Below, in pieces: positions 27,135-36,100 of a stretch of DNA of 64,000 nucleotides (position 1 is its first letter; each line of letters opens with the position of its first letter). The position numbers and the translations under genes are program-made. Where the stretch lies: NCBI GenBank assembly GCA_009773355.1, contig WRPG01000002.1, positions 128,391 to 192,390 on the forward strand, read 5' to 3'. Origin of the DNA: Limisphaerales bacterium (GTDB taxonomy: Bacteria > Verrucomicrobiota > Verrucomicrobiia > Limisphaerales > SXTU01). The notes under the pieces were generated by a model. That model worked only from the letters and a program-made list of their open reading frames with translations, was not told where the DNA came from and ran no database searches.

Positions 27135-27896
27135 CTACGGCCCCCACATGCCGCCGTCGTTTTTGAGCCACTGGTCGCGGTTGATGACCCGCGCAGACCC
27201 GTCGGCGAAGCAGACATTGCCTTGGTCCGTCAACTTGACGTTGACATTTGGAGGGGCGGACGAATTCTGGCGGTTGTGGTGGAAGAGGAAGTTGTTGAAC
27301 TTCACCCCCGGCAATGGAGGGGTGGCACTACCATCTGGGATGCCGTCGTCATCGGTGTCCGAGTTCATGTTCCAATTCGGATTACTGGGAGTGTAGATGA
27401 CGATGTTTGTGGACTCGCCGACGAGAAAAGTGCCTGCGGGCACCTGCAGCAGCCGCATCGAGCCGCCGGCCCCACTCGCAACCGTGTGATAATTGATTAC
27501 CCGGTTGTAGTTCGGCGCGGTGGTGATGCCCCCCAGCGCCGGGGTGAAGAGGGCGGGACAGCCGAGTTTGTTTTCGAAGTCATTCGCGACATTCGGTCGG
27601 ACGCCTACGTAACTGGAAATGACAGTCTTCCAATCAGGCGCCTGGGTGGGCGTGCCAGGCGGTGGATAGACGCCCCCGTAGTTGTAAGCATACGGCGGCA
27701 GCTTGTCATCATTATCGCCCGCGTAGATGTTGAACCCCAGCGCAACTTGCTTTCGGTTGCTCAGGCACTTGGTCATCTTCGCCTTGGCCTTGGCCTTGCT
27801 CAAGACCGGCAGGAGCATCCCGGCGAGGATGGCGATGATCGCGATGACGACGAGGAGTTCGATCAGGGTGAAGGCGGATATGCGTCGTAGTTTCAC
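27135..27896 (-). CDS. pseudopilin-like protein (prepilin N-terminus), tandem paralogue
   Basis: A 253-residue protein of the same build as its downstream neighbour: leader [19 protein letters not shown], then [38 protein letters not shown] and the closing [24 protein letters not shown]. It starts with GTG at 27896. The central part differs strongly from the paralogue, while the leader and the last 40 residues are conserved, so the exposed face varies. The gap between the two genes is 78 bases. Confidence 0.9.
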   Translation of the reverse strand: MKLRRISAFTLIELLVVIAIIAILAGMLLPVLSKAKAKAKMTKCLSNRKQVALGFNIYAGDNDDKLPPYAYNYGGVYPPPGTPTQAPDWKTVISSYVGVRPNVANDFENKLGCPALFTPALGGITTAPNYNRVINYHTVASGAGGSMRLLQVPAGTFLVGESTNIVIYTPSNPNWNMNSDTDDDGIPDGSATPPLPGVKFNNFLFHHNRQNSSAPPNVNVKLTDQGNVCFADGSARVINRDQWLKNDGGMWGP

Positions 27897-28266
27897 GGCT
27901 TGCCGTTAAAAGGTGTCTGGCGGCACGGTTCGTCGCCGCGAGCGGCTTGTCAACGGCCAAACATGGAGTTTGACCGGCCACCAACTCATAGCCAACCCGA
28001 TGCCAGCCGCGTGGTTTTGCCGCACATGGCGGATGAATTGAAGTCCACGCGGGCAGAAGCTCCCTTTGTGCTCCGTGAATTCAACCGGCTGGTCAATTGG
28101 ATCAGCCACCCGAGCTTTTTCCCGCCGACGAGGTGACGGCGATCGATGCCGGCAAGAATCCTGATCGAACTGAAAATGAGCCGTGCGCTTCTTGCCAGCC
28201 GGCTCAGAAAAAGACACCCGCAGCCCGTGGCTCCGCCGCCAGCGAGTCCCCGCACGCCGTCGCACC
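27897..28266. other. 370-base gap upstream of the pseudopilin genes
   Basis: No convincing gene was seen on either strand. Short open frames exist (for example minus strand 27986-28270) but show no family motif and no clear ribosome binding site. The stretch should hold the end of the carbohydrate cluster transcript and the promoter of the pseudopilin genes. No clear hairpin terminator was found. Confidence 0.4.
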
Positions 28267-29418
28267 TCAAGCGGGCAGCGGTGGCGGGACGATGTAGGCT
28301 GGACCGGTGCCAGCGGAACCAAGTCTCGTCCTGACGGCCTCAGCCAGCGGGGTGGGCAAAGCCAGGAAGACGGTCGCGCGGCTGTCCAATTCCTTCGGGC
28401 TGCGGATGGAATGCCCGAAACACGTCTTTCCAATGCGGCTCGGGTCTTCGTCCACGAAGAAATCCACGCGCCCGTCCAGCTCGCCGTAGAGCCAAGTCGC
28501 CGCGATGGAGGTGCCGAAGAGGCCGAAGTTGCCTTTCGCTGACATCGCCTTCGCATGGGCGCGCACGGCAGCGAGCCAGTCCAGCCGCGCTTGCACGGCA
28601 GGCAGCACGGACGGGAGCGCCACCGCCGGCGTGTCGGAGGCCGGGGATTTCCGCGCGACGAGGGTGAGTTCCTTCGCCACCCAGTCGTTGGCGGCGGCGA
28701 GGATTTCGAAGCCGACACCGCGCACGAGTTCCCGCAGCACCGGCAGGAAGAAGTGCGACGAGTGGTCCGCGACGAGGAACATGAACGGGTTGGCCGCGCA
28801 GTCGGGCACCTCGATGAGCAGCAGGCCGCCGGGTTCGAGCTTGTCCCAGATGCGCCGCAGGATGGCGCGCGGCTCGGGGATGTGCTCCAGCGCGTGCAGC
28901 AGGCTGATGAGCTGGAACTGGCCGGGCACCGTGTCCAGGTCGCCCACATACAACCGCTCGACGCCGGGGATCGCCTGCACCGTCGCGCAGTAGTGGTCGT
29001 TCACCTCCACGCCCGCGAGCTTCCAGTTGGGCGCGAGCTGGCTGAAGGCCCGGAGCATTGCGCCGTTGCCGCAGCCGATGTCCAGCATCCGTCCGGCAGG
29101 CGGCACGGACACTTCCTTCAGCACGCGTTGGAGAAGCCGGGCCGAGCGCGTGGTGGCCTGGCCCGAGGCCTGATCGAAGACGCTTTGCTCCACGCCGTGG
29201 CTGGTGTGGTAGATCGTGTAAGCGTCGTAGATCGCCTTGGCCTCCGCGTGCCAGCGCGCATCCAGCACCGCCTGCGCGCACTGGCAGGCGGGGCAAACGG
29301 CGCATTGGCCGCCGGCGGGCCAGGGCTTGCAGTCGGAGGTCACGCGGCGGAAGCCATCGTAGCCCGCGACCAGCATGACCGGCCCCGCGCCGCAGACGTG
29401 ACAGGCGGGCGCGCTCAT
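28267..29418 (-). CDS. zinc-finger SAM methyltransferase (sugar C-methyltransferase-like)
   Basis: A 383-residue protein with an N-terminal cysteine cluster (CHVCG and CAVCPACQCAQ) that should bind zinc, a SAM-binding domain with motif I MLDIGCGNGAMLRAFS and LHALEHIPEP, and a C-terminal domain (about 260-383) with FGLFGTSIAATWLYGEL, as in the Methyltransf_14-type tail of NDP-hexose C-methyltransferases. Those enzymes add a methyl branch to a nucleotide-linked deoxysugar. It is the last gene of the minus-strand surface-carbohydrate cluster and overlaps the previous gene by four bases. Confidence 0.8.
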   Translation of the reverse strand: MSAPACHVCGAGPVMLVAGYDGFRRVTSDCKPWPAGGQCAVCPACQCAQAVLDARWHAEAKAIYDAYTIYHTSHGVEQSVFDQASGQATTRSARLLQRVLKEVSVPPAGRMLDIGCGNGAMLRAFSQLAPNWKLAGVEVNDHYCATVQAIPGVERLYVGDLDTVPGQFQLISLLHALEHIPEPRAILRRIWDKLEPGGLLLIEVPDCAANPFMFLVADHSSHFFLPVLRELVRGVGFEILAAANDWVAKELTLVARKSPASDTPAVALPSVLPAVQARLDWLAAVRAHAKAMSAKGNFGLFGTSIAATWLYGELDGRVDFFVDEDPSRIGKTCFGHSIRSPKELDSRATVFLALPTPLAEAVRTRLGSAGTGPAYIVPPPLPA

Positions 29419-30113
29419 GCGGTGCGCGGGCCGCAGGCCAGGCCGATGACGTATTGGGACATCGGGAAGTAGCCGGTGTGGACCACCTCGTCGTTCATGG
29501 AGAAGACGAAGACGTTGTGAAAGTGCCGCAGGAGCAGCGCCTTCATCGCGGGGCCGTCCTTGCAGTTGACGTGGCCGGCCTTGCTCGCGGCGCTGGCATA
29601 AACTTGCGAGTTGGCTGAAGGGCAGCCCAGCACCAGCACGCCGTGCGGCTGGAGCGAGGCGGCGATGTTCCCCACGAACCGGTCCTCGACCGCGGCCGGG
29701 ATGTGCTCGACGACGTCCATCGCGTAAGCCCCGTCAAACGTGCCGGGACACGGGCCGGCGATCATGTCGTGGAGGAACACGTCGAACTTCCAGCGGCCTT
29801 CCTCCATGCGCTGCTGCACGTCCGCGACGAACACGGGGTCGAAGTCGGTGGCCGTGAGCTTGCCGACCTCCTGCTGCACGATGCGCGTGCCGAAGGCGTC
29901 CGCGCAGCCAACTTCCAGCACATGGGCGCAGCCACTGAGCATCTTGGCGGCGAACTTGTAGCGCGAGGTGAGGAACGCGAGGTGGCGCGGGTCGTGGTGC
30001 CACATGTAGTTCACCATGAGGCCGAGCTGGGTGCGGCCCTGGCGGCGCTCCAAGTCCAGGCAGCACTGGTATTGCGGTTCCTTCGTCTCGGGTTGGGGAG
30101 TTGGGTCGCTCAT
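29415..30113 (-). CDS. SAM-dependent methyltransferase
   Basis: A 232-residue class I methyltransferase with motif I VLEVGCADAFGTRIV, the acidic residue in ATDFDPV and FDGAYAMDVVEHIP. The start was set at the ATG 30113; a TTG at 30140 would overlap the upstream gene. The substrate is unknown; its place between two other methyltransferases in a glycan cluster suggests modification of a sugar. Confidence 0.8.
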   Translation of the reverse strand: MSDPTPQPETKEPQYQCCLDLERRQGRTQLGLMVNYMWHHDPRHLAFLTSRYKFAAKMLSGCAHVLEVGCADAFGTRIVQQEVGKLTATDFDPVFVADVQQRMEEGRWKFDVFLHDMIAGPCPGTFDGAYAMDVVEHIPAAVEDRFVGNIAASLQPHGVLVLGCPSANSQVYASAASKAGHVNCKDGPAMKALLLRHFHNVFVFSMNDEVVHTGYFPMSQYVIGLACGPRTA

Positions 30114-30123
30114 GGCGGGCAAG

Positions 30124-30783
30124 TCATTTGAAGCAGACAAAATCCCAGTCGCCGGTGTAGCCGGTCTGCTGGAAGATGAATTCCCATTCCTCGGGGCGGA
30201 AGAAGCATTCGCAGGTGAGCTGCCAATACATCAGGTTCACCTTCTCGCGCTCGTTCAGGTAGGAGTCCATCACGATGAACTTGTGTCGCCGGCCCACGCG
30301 CTCGATCTCGCGCAGCGCCTGGAAGAGCTGCGGCAGCGCGAGGTTGTGCAGCGTGTTGATGGAGAGCACCAGGTCGAAACTCTTGTCCGCATACGCCGAG
30401 AGGTCCGCCGCCGTGCCGGTGCGGAGGAAGGGCTTCACGTCGTCCATCGCGTTCGCAATCGCGTAGTCGGAGATGTCCAGGCCGAACGCCTCCATGCCTT
30501 CCGCCCGGAAGTCATGCACCACGAAACCCTTCGCGCAGCCGATGTCCAGCACGCGGTCGCCGGGCTTGAGGCCGTAGTGCGCGATCAGCTTGCGCGCGAA
30601 GGCCACCCAGCGTCCGTCATACTTGAACCCGCCGTAGCCATAGCGCCGGTCGCCGTCGAAGTATTCCTGCCCGAACCGCTTCGACACCGTGGCGCACTCG
30701 GCCTTGTCGTAGTCCACGACGCGCTGCACGTAGTTGCGCTTCGTCGCGTTGTGGATGCCGGAGATGAAGTCGAGTTTCGCCAT
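30124..30783 (-). CDS. SAM-dependent methyltransferase
   Basis: A 219-residue class I methyltransferase with motif I VLDIGCAKGFVVHDF, FGLDISDYAI and FDLVLSINTLHNL. The N-terminus has a YGYGGFKYDGRW stretch. It starts 12 bases after the transketolase C-terminal subunit gene on the same strand. Similar proteins occur in capsule and LPS clusters. Substrate unknown. Confidence 0.8.
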   Translation of the reverse strand: MAKLDFISGIHNATKRNYVQRVVDYDKAECATVSKRFGQEYFDGDRRYGYGGFKYDGRWVAFARKLIAHYGLKPGDRVLDIGCAKGFVVHDFRAEGMEAFGLDISDYAIANAMDDVKPFLRTGTAADLSAYADKSFDLVLSINTLHNLALPQLFQALREIERVGRRHKFIVMDSYLNEREKVNLMYWQLTCECFFRPEEWEFIFQQTGYTGDWDFVCFK

Positions 30784-30795
30784 GCGCGGGAGCGG

Positions 30796-31722
30796 TCAGC
30801 CGGCCAGTTCCGCCACTTCCTGGAAGATCACCGCCGGGTCCAGGCCGTGGGCCTTGAGCAGGTCATAGTGCGAGCCATAGACGTGGATGAACTCATCCTT
30901 CAGCGAATACGTGCGCAGCCGGCAACGCGCGCCGCTGTCCCACGCAATCGCCTTCACCTGCGGACCCAGCCCGCCGAACGGCGCGTGCTCCTCCAGCACC
31001 ACGACCGTCTTGAACTTCGCCAGCAGCGCGCGGATGCCGGGCTCGTCCAGCGGCTTGAGGCTGTGGACGGAGACGACGGCGGTGGAGAGGTTCTTCTCCC
31101 TTTCCAACTTCGCCGCGAGTTCACAGGCCATCTTCGTGATCGGCCCGTAGGTGAGGAAGCACACGTCCGTGCCACCCCGGATGCAGCGCACCTTGCCAAA
31201 CTGAAACGGTTCCGGCGCGGCCGCCGTGAGATCCGGCTCGCCCGCCTTGCCCAGCCGCAGATAGACCGGCCCGGTGACACCCATGCTCGCCTTGGTCACG
31301 GCGGCGGACTCCGCAGGGTCGCAGGGCGCGAGCACCGTCATGTGCGGGATGGCGCTCATGAGCGCGACGTCTTCCTGCGCGTGGTGTGTGCTGCCGAGCG
31401 TGGAGTAATTCACGCCGCCGCCCACGCCGACGAGCTTCACCGGCAGATTCTGGTAGCAGCAGTCCAGCCGCACCTGCTCGAACGGCCGGTAGATGGTGAA
31501 CGTGGCGATGGTGTAGGCAAACGGCACCATGCCGCGCAGCGCCAGCCCCGCGCACATGCCCACCATGATCTGCTCGGCCACGCCGACGTTGATGAAGCGC
31601 TCCGGCGATTCCTTCTGGAAGGAGGCCACGCCCGCCGCCGCGGTGATGTCCGCGACCACGAGGCAGATGCGCCGATCGTTTTTGGCGAGGTCGTAGAAGG
31701 CGTTGGCGAAGGCGTTTCTCAC
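30796..31722 (-). CDS. transketolase, C-terminal subunit
   Basis: A 308-residue protein matching the pyrimidine-binding and C-terminal domains of transketolase: RRICLVVADIT, INVGVAEQIMVGMCAGLALRG, the cofactor-binding YTIATFTIYRPFEQVR, and a final domain with KTVVVLEEHAPFGGLG. The start is GTG at 31722, overlapping the stop of the N-terminal subunit (GTGA), which shows tight coupling. Together the two halves transfer two-carbon units between sugar phosphates. In this cluster the useful product would be sedoheptulose 7-phosphate or a branched sugar. Confidence 0.9.
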   Translation of the reverse strand: MRNAFANAFYDLAKNDRRICLVVADITAAAGVASFQKESPERFINVGVAEQIMVGMCAGLALRGMVPFAYTIATFTIYRPFEQVRLDCCYQNLPVKLVGVGGGVNYSTLGSTHHAQEDVALMSAIPHMTVLAPCDPAESAAVTKASMGVTGPVYLRLGKAGEPDLTAAAPEPFQFGKVRCIRGGTDVCFLTYGPITKMACELAAKLEREKNLSTAVVSVHSLKPLDEPGIRALLAKFKTVVVLEEHAPFGGLGPQVKAIAWDSGARCRLRTYSLKDEFIHVYGSHYDLLKAHGLDPAVIFQEVAELAG

Positions 31723-32540
31723 GGGTTGCAACCCTCCACTTCCTTGATCGCTATCTGATACTCCTCCGCGTTCGGCGCGCGGTAGTGCCAGATCGGGACG
31801 TTCTCCATGTAGCTTACGCCCTTGCCCTTCGTCGTGCGGCCCAGCAGCACAAACGGCTTCGTGCCGCTGCGCGCCTTCACCGCGTCGTGGATCGCCTGGG
31901 GGTTGTGCCCGTCCACCTCGACGCACTCCCACCCGAACGCCCGGAGCTTGTCGAGCATCGGGTAAAAATTCGGCAGCGTCTTGCTCGTCTGGCCCAGCGA
32001 TTGAAAGTCGTTCAAGTCCACCAGCGCCACCAGCCGCGTGATGCCGAAGGACGGCGCGACCATCAACGCCTCCCACACGGAGCCTTCCTGCAGCTCGCCA
32101 TCACTCATCACCACGAAGATGTCGCGGGCCTTGGCGTTCAGCTTGTCCGCGTAGGCCATGCCCACCGCCAGCCCCAGCCCGTGCCCGAGCGACCCGGTCG
32201 AGGCCGCGATGCCCGGCGTGCCATAGTCGGGATGCGTCGCCAGCGGGAAGCCCGGCCGGCAGAAGTTCTCCAGCCACGCGGACGGGATGACGCCCAGTTC
32301 CTCCAGCACCACATACTGCGCGGGGGAACCGTGTCCCTTCGAGAGGACGAACGTGTCCTCCGTCTCGGGATCGCCCGTGCGGTGCATCAGGCCGAAGTAG
32401 CTCGTGGCCACCAGCTCCAGGCACGAGAAGGACGGCGCGATGTGCAGCGCGCCGACGGTCTGCGAGATGTCGAGGATGCGGCGCCGGTAGCGCTGGCAGC
32501 GGGCCTGGACGGCGGCCGCGTCAAAGGGTGGAGTCGCCAT
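31719..32540 (-). CDS. transketolase, N-terminal subunit
   Basis: A 273-residue protein with the thiamine diphosphate-binding half of transketolase: FVLSKGHGSPAQY, GSLGHGLGLAVGMA, the metal/TPP motif SDGELQEGSVWEAL ending in DLNDFQS, and TTKGKG. The motif starts with Ser instead of the usual Gly, as in many split enzymes. It begins 7 bases after the SDR gene upstream and overlaps the C-terminal subunit gene. Confidence 0.92.
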   Translation of the reverse strand: MATPPFDAAAVQARCQRYRRRILDISQTVGALHIAPSFSCLELVATSYFGLMHRTGDPETEDTFVLSKGHGSPAQYVVLEELGVIPSAWLENFCRPGFPLATHPDYGTPGIAASTGSLGHGLGLAVGMAYADKLNAKARDIFVVMSDGELQEGSVWEALMVAPSFGITRLVALVDLNDFQSLGQTSKTLPNFYPMLDKLRAFGWECVEVDGHNPQAIHDAVKARSGTKPFVLLGRTTKGKGVSYMENVPIWHYRAPNAEEYQIAIKEVEGCNP

Positions 32541-32547
32541 GGTCTGC

Positions 32548-33540
32548 CTACGTGCGGAGGACGTAGCCTGTGGGCACGTCGCGGATTTGGTCGAGATACT
32601 GGCGGCCCCAGGCGATCATTTCCTGGACGCCTTCCTCAATGCTGATCTGCGCCTCCCAGCCGACGTCCTGCTTGATCGCGCTGCTGTCCAGCCAATACCG
32701 GCTGTCTTGCCCCAGCCGGTCGGGCACCACCTCGCAAAGCTGCTCGAAGGGCATCGGGAACCCCTCGGCCACCTTCGCCACGAGGTTGCGGATCGAGATC
32801 GGGAGCGGCGGGCCGGCGTTATAGACCTTGCCCAGCGGGGCTTTCTCGGAGACGAGCAGGATCGCCCGGGCCAGGTCGCGCGCGTGGATGTAGGACTTCT
32901 CCGCGCGCCCACCGCCTTGGAGCGGGAGCTTCTGCCCGGTGAGGCCGCACAGCACGGCGCGCGGGATCACGCGGTGCAGGAGCTGGCCGGGGCAGTAGGC
33001 GTTCGAGGGGCGGATGATGTTCATGCGGAACTTGAGCACGTTCGCCACGGACATCAGGTAGAGGTCGAAGGCCGCCTTGGACGCGGCGTAAGGGCTGGTG
33101 GGCTGGAGCGGCGTGGTCTCCTTCGCCGCGAAATTCACCGAGCCGTAAAGCTCGCTGGTGCCGATCTGGATGAAGCGCTCCATGTAGTCGCGTTTCATCA
33201 GGTCCTCGCTCATCTTCGTGAGCGCCACGCAGTTGGTCTCGAAGAAGCGCCAGGATTTCTTCCACGACACCGCGCCCTCGCCCTGCGCCGCGTAGCTGAT
33301 GATCACCTCGGGCTTCTCGGCGTCGAACAGCTCGAACAGCCGGTCCTGCTCGTGGACGAGGTGGATCTGGTGGTAGGCGTAGCGCGGGTCGCCCTTGCCC
33401 ACGTTCAGGGAGAATGGCTCGGGCTTCTCCGGGTTGCGGCCCACGCAGATGACCTTGCGGGCGTCGGCATTGGCGAGCAGATACAGCGCCGTGTGGATGC
33501 CGAAGGAGCCGCCGCCGCCGAGGATCACGTAGGTCTTCAT
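32548..33540 (-). CDS. NAD-dependent epimerase/dehydratase (SDR)
   Basis: A 330-residue extended SDR protein with nucleotide-binding YVILGGGGSFGIH, FIQIGTSELYG and the active-site Tyr-Lys pair in SPYAASKAAFDLYL, then NIIRPSNAYCPGQ. It resembles dTDP-glucose dehydratase and UDP-sugar epimerase proteins. The substrate cannot be told. The start at 33540 puts the glycine motif at the N-terminus; a longer open frame upstream was rejected as non-coding. Confidence 0.85.
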   Translation of the reverse strand: MKTYVILGGGGSFGIHTALYLLANADARKVICVGRNPEKPEPFSLNVGKGDPRYAYHQIHLVHEQDRLFELFDAEKPEVIISYAAQGEGAVSWKKSWRFFETNCVALTKMSEDLMKRDYMERFIQIGTSELYGSVNFAAKETTPLQPTSPYAASKAAFDLYLMSVANVLKFRMNIIRPSNAYCPGQLLHRVIPRAVLCGLTGQKLPLQGGGRAEKSYIHARDLARAILLVSEKAPLGKVYNAGPPLPISIRNLVAKVAEGFPMPFEQLCEVVPDRLGQDSRYWLDSSAIKQDVGWEAQISIEEGVQEMIAWGRQYLDQIRDVPTGYVLRT

Positions 33541-33598
33541 TTGGTTTGTTTGCCGGGCTGCCGCCCGCCTGCAACGGGCCGGCGAAAGGGGGCTGTAA

Positions 33599-34057
33599 CT
33601 AGCGCGGTTTGGCCGGACGGTAAAGCTTCTTTTGGGCCGCCAACGCGAGATCCCAGACCTCGGTGAGATAGTCCGGCATGGGGTGCTGGCCGATCTCCGC
33701 GCGAGGAACGAAACGCACCTCCTGCCCCTCATAACAGAACACCGGGCTGACCCCGTCATAATCCGCGCGCCAGAAACTCAACCGAAACTCCCGCCCCGTG
33801 TCCGGGCTGAGGTAGTCGAACTCGGTCAACGGCTCCAGCGTCGCGCAGTCGTAACCCGTCTCCTCCAGAAACTCCCGCCGGGCGCAGGCCTGGCAGGTTT
33901 CGTCCGGCTCGCAATGACCGCCGGGAAACACCCACAACCCCGCCGCGCTCAGGCCCGGCTTGTCGTCCCGGTGCTGGAGCAGTGCCGCTCCATCCGCCCG
34001 CAGCAGAACCACGCCGCCGATGCGCGGACGTTCGGGGGCGGAAACCGGATTGGCCAT
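33599..34057 (-). CDS. Nudix hydrolase
   Basis: A 152-residue protein with a perfect Nudix box spanning about residues 47-70: GGHCEPDE followed, seven residues on, by REFLEETGY. Such enzymes cleave nucleoside diphosphates linked to another group, such as nucleotide sugars. In this cluster it may clear or regulate activated sugars, though the substrate is not evident. It starts 10 bases after the upstream SDR gene stop. Confidence 0.88.
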   Translation of the reverse strand: MANPVSAPERPRIGGVVLLRADGAALLQHRDDKPGLSAAGLWVFPGGHCEPDETCQACARREFLEETGYDCATLEPLTEFDYLSPDTGREFRLSFWRADYDGVSPVFCYEGQEVRFVPRAEIGQHPMPDYLTEVWDLALAAQKKLYRPAKPR

Positions 34058-34067
34058 GATGAAGGGT

Positions 34068-34964
34068 TTAGCCGGCGACCAGTTCATCCCGCATCTCCGC
34101 CAGGCCCTGCGCCAGCGGGCGGCATTGGAAGTCGGGGAACTCTCGCCGCAGCCGGGCGACGTCAAAATGCCGGTGCGTGATGATCGCTCCGGGGGCGCGC
34201 GGCTGGCGGATGATTTCCACCGGACGCGGGCAAAGCCGCGCGATGACCTGCGCGACTTCGAGGAAGGAAACGGACTGGCCGGTCGCGGCGTTCAGCGCGC
34301 CCTCCGTGCGTCGGGTGAGGCACAGGGCTATCAGCCGTGACAAGTCGCGCGCGTGGATGTGGTCGCGTTGTTCCTCGCCGTCGCCAAACAGCGCAATGCG
34401 CCCGTCCTTGAGCGCCGTGCGGAGGAAGCGGTTCGGGCCATAGCTGTTGTGTGTGTCGCCCGGGCCATAGACGGCGCACGGGCGGACGATGCACAGCGGC
34501 GTCTTTGCCACGGCGGCGGAGTGCAGCAGCATCTCCTCGCGCGCGGCGTGCATCTTGCCGTAGAGGCCGATGCCCGCGCGCGGCGTCGCCTCGGTGAAGG
34601 GGGCCGGCTGATCTTCAAACACCGCGTCCGAGCTGAGGTAAATGATCTGCGTGCAGGGCGACGACTCGATGGCGGCGCACACGTTGGCGGCCATGGTCAG
34701 GTTCCGCATGAAGGTCCGCACGTCCTTGCCCTTCTCCGGCGTGAGCGCCGAAGTCATCACCAGCGCATCGTCTGGGCGCAGGCGCACGCGGAGCTGGCTG
34801 GCCGTGTCGGGTTGAAGCAAATCCACCCGGGCGGAACCAATCACCTCCACCGCCATGCCTTGTGCCGGGAGGAACTGCGCGAGGTCGCGCGCGATGAACC
34901 CGTTCGCTCCGAGGATGACGACGCGGGCGGGGTTTCGGGGCGTGGCGTTGTGGTGCGTGAGCAT
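34068..34964 (-). CDS. SDR-family sugar epimerase-like protein with altered active site
   Basis: A 298-residue protein with VVILGANGFIARDL, a YLSSDAVFED strand, RPCAVYGPGDTHNSYGPNRF and GDGEEQRDHIHARDLSRL. The catalytic YxxxK reads YGKMH, so the position of the lysine holds histidine. It is a close paralogue of the next gene upstream. The ATG at 34964 was chosen; a TTG at 34979 would overlap the upstream gene. Confidence 0.8.
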   Translation of the reverse strand: MLTHHNATPRNPARVVILGANGFIARDLAQFLPAQGMAVEVIGSARVDLLQPDTASQLRVRLRPDDALVMTSALTPEKGKDVRTFMRNLTMAANVCAAIESSPCTQIIYLSSDAVFEDQPAPFTEATPRAGIGLYGKMHAAREEMLLHSAAVAKTPLCIVRPCAVYGPGDTHNSYGPNRFLRTALKDGRIALFGDGEEQRDHIHARDLSRLIALCLTRRTEGALNAATGQSVSFLEVAQVIARLCPRPVEIIRQPRAPGAIITHRHFDVARLRREFPDFQCRPLAQGLAEMRDELVAG

Positions 34965-34975
34965 GGCGTGGCGGG

Positions 34976-35860
34976 TCAACGCGAGTCGGTGGCGCGCATC
35001 CGCTCCAGACCCGCGCGCAGGTCCACGGGGGTAAAATCAGGAAACAGCCGGCGCAGCAACGAGGCATCGAAGGACCGGTAGCCGCCGTGGGGCATCGGCC
35101 CCTGACGCGGCGAACCCGTCACCCTCACGCGCGGCTCGAACAGCGTCGCCGCCAGCTCCGCAACCGTGCGGAAGCTTGTGACGGTGCCGCTGATCGCGTT
35201 CACCACGCCGGTCGCGCGGTGCACCACACAGCGTCGGACAATCTCCGCCACGTCCTCGATGCAGATGTGATCGCGCTGCTCCTCGCCCTCGCCAAAGAGC
35301 ACGATGTCCTTGCCCGAACGCGCCAGCCGCAGGAAGCGGTTCGGCCCGTAGCCGTTGTGCGGATCGCCCGGCCCGAAGATCAGCGTCGGCCGCACGATGG
35401 CCAGCGGGATGCCGGGCAGCTCGGACTTGAGCATGACTTCACGGGCAAGGTGCATCACGCCGTGCAGCGACCCCGGCTCGGCCGGCGAGGCCTCGGTCAT
35501 CGGCGCGCGCGAGTCCGCATAGACCGCGTCCGAACTGACATAGACGAGATGTGCGACCGGCTGCGCCTTCACTGCCTCGATGGCCGCCTGCATCATGCGC
35601 AGGTTGTCCAGGAGCATCGCGGGGTTCTTCACCGGCGCGAGCGCGGAGGTGAGCACGAGCGTGGTGCTGCTGGTGAGCTGCGCGGCCAATCGCTGCGCGG
35701 CGTCAGACGCGAGCAGGTCCACTTCCTTGCGCGTGAGTGGCACGATTTCCACGCCATCGCGCCGCAGCCGCGCGAGCGTCGCGCGGCCGACAAAGCCGCC
35801 CGCGCCCATGATGACGACCCGCGCAGGCGGCGTGCCCTGCAGTTGATTAAGCGTAAGCAT
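34976..35860 (-). CDS. SDR-family sugar epimerase-like protein with altered active site
   Basis: A 294-residue paralogue of the preceding entry: VVIMGAGGFVGRATL, VYVSSDAVYAD, RPTLIFGPGDPHNGYGPNRFLR and GEGEEQRDHICIEDV. At the YxxxK site it reads HGVMH, so both the tyrosine and the lysine are missing. It keeps the NAD-binding and GPNRFLR parts, so it may bind a nucleotide sugar without the normal chemistry, or use another residue. The start at 35860 follows from homology; an open frame reaching 36085 contains the inverted repeat and is not coding. Confidence 0.78.
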   Translation of the reverse strand: MLTLNQLQGTPPARVVIMGAGGFVGRATLARLRRDGVEIVPLTRKEVDLLASDAAQRLAAQLTSSTTLVLTSALAPVKNPAMLLDNLRMMQAAIEAVKAQPVAHLVYVSSDAVYADSRAPMTEASPAEPGSLHGVMHLAREVMLKSELPGIPLAIVRPTLIFGPGDPHNGYGPNRFLRLARSGKDIVLFGEGEEQRDHICIEDVAEIVRRCVVHRATGVVNAISGTVTSFRTVAELAATLFEPRVRVTGSPRQGPMPHGGYRSFDASLLRRLFPDFTPVDLRAGLERMRATDSR

Positions 35861-35933
35861 AAGCGGCACGCCCGTCTCCGACCCGGAGCGTTCCCATTCG
35901 AAGTCCGCAACCGGGCAGAACGCCAACCGCCCC

Positions 35934-36038
35934 GGAGCGCGACCCTCTGGGCCGCAGCGGCAGCCTGACAGAAAGAGCCGCGGACATTCCCACGTCATTC
36001 CCTGCTGCCAGCCGCTGCGGCCCAGAGGGCCGCGCTCC
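35934..36038. repeat. REPIN-like inverted repeat, family c (28-base arms)
   Basis: Arms 35934-35961 and 36011-36038 are reverse complements with one mismatch, separated by 49 bases. Each begins GGAGC and contains a hairpin of the form GCGGCCC-TCT-GGGCCGC. It sits between the SDR gene and the dehydrogenase gene, both on the minus strand. A related half is at 7885-7910. Confidence 0.85.
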
Positions 36039-36100
36039 GCAGCCAGTGCGCGGACGCACCCCGCGTCGCACACCTTCCGCTTCACGTTTTACGTTCCGCT

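Noticed and set aside
27986-28270. Minus-strand open frame of 94 codons in the gap before the pseudopilins
   Set aside because: No family motif, no clear ribosome binding site and a composition like non-coding GC-rich DNA.
35861-36085. N-terminal extension of the SDR gene
   Set aside because: The frame is open, but it is made up of the inverted repeat and has no SDR features; the SDR fold starts at 35860.
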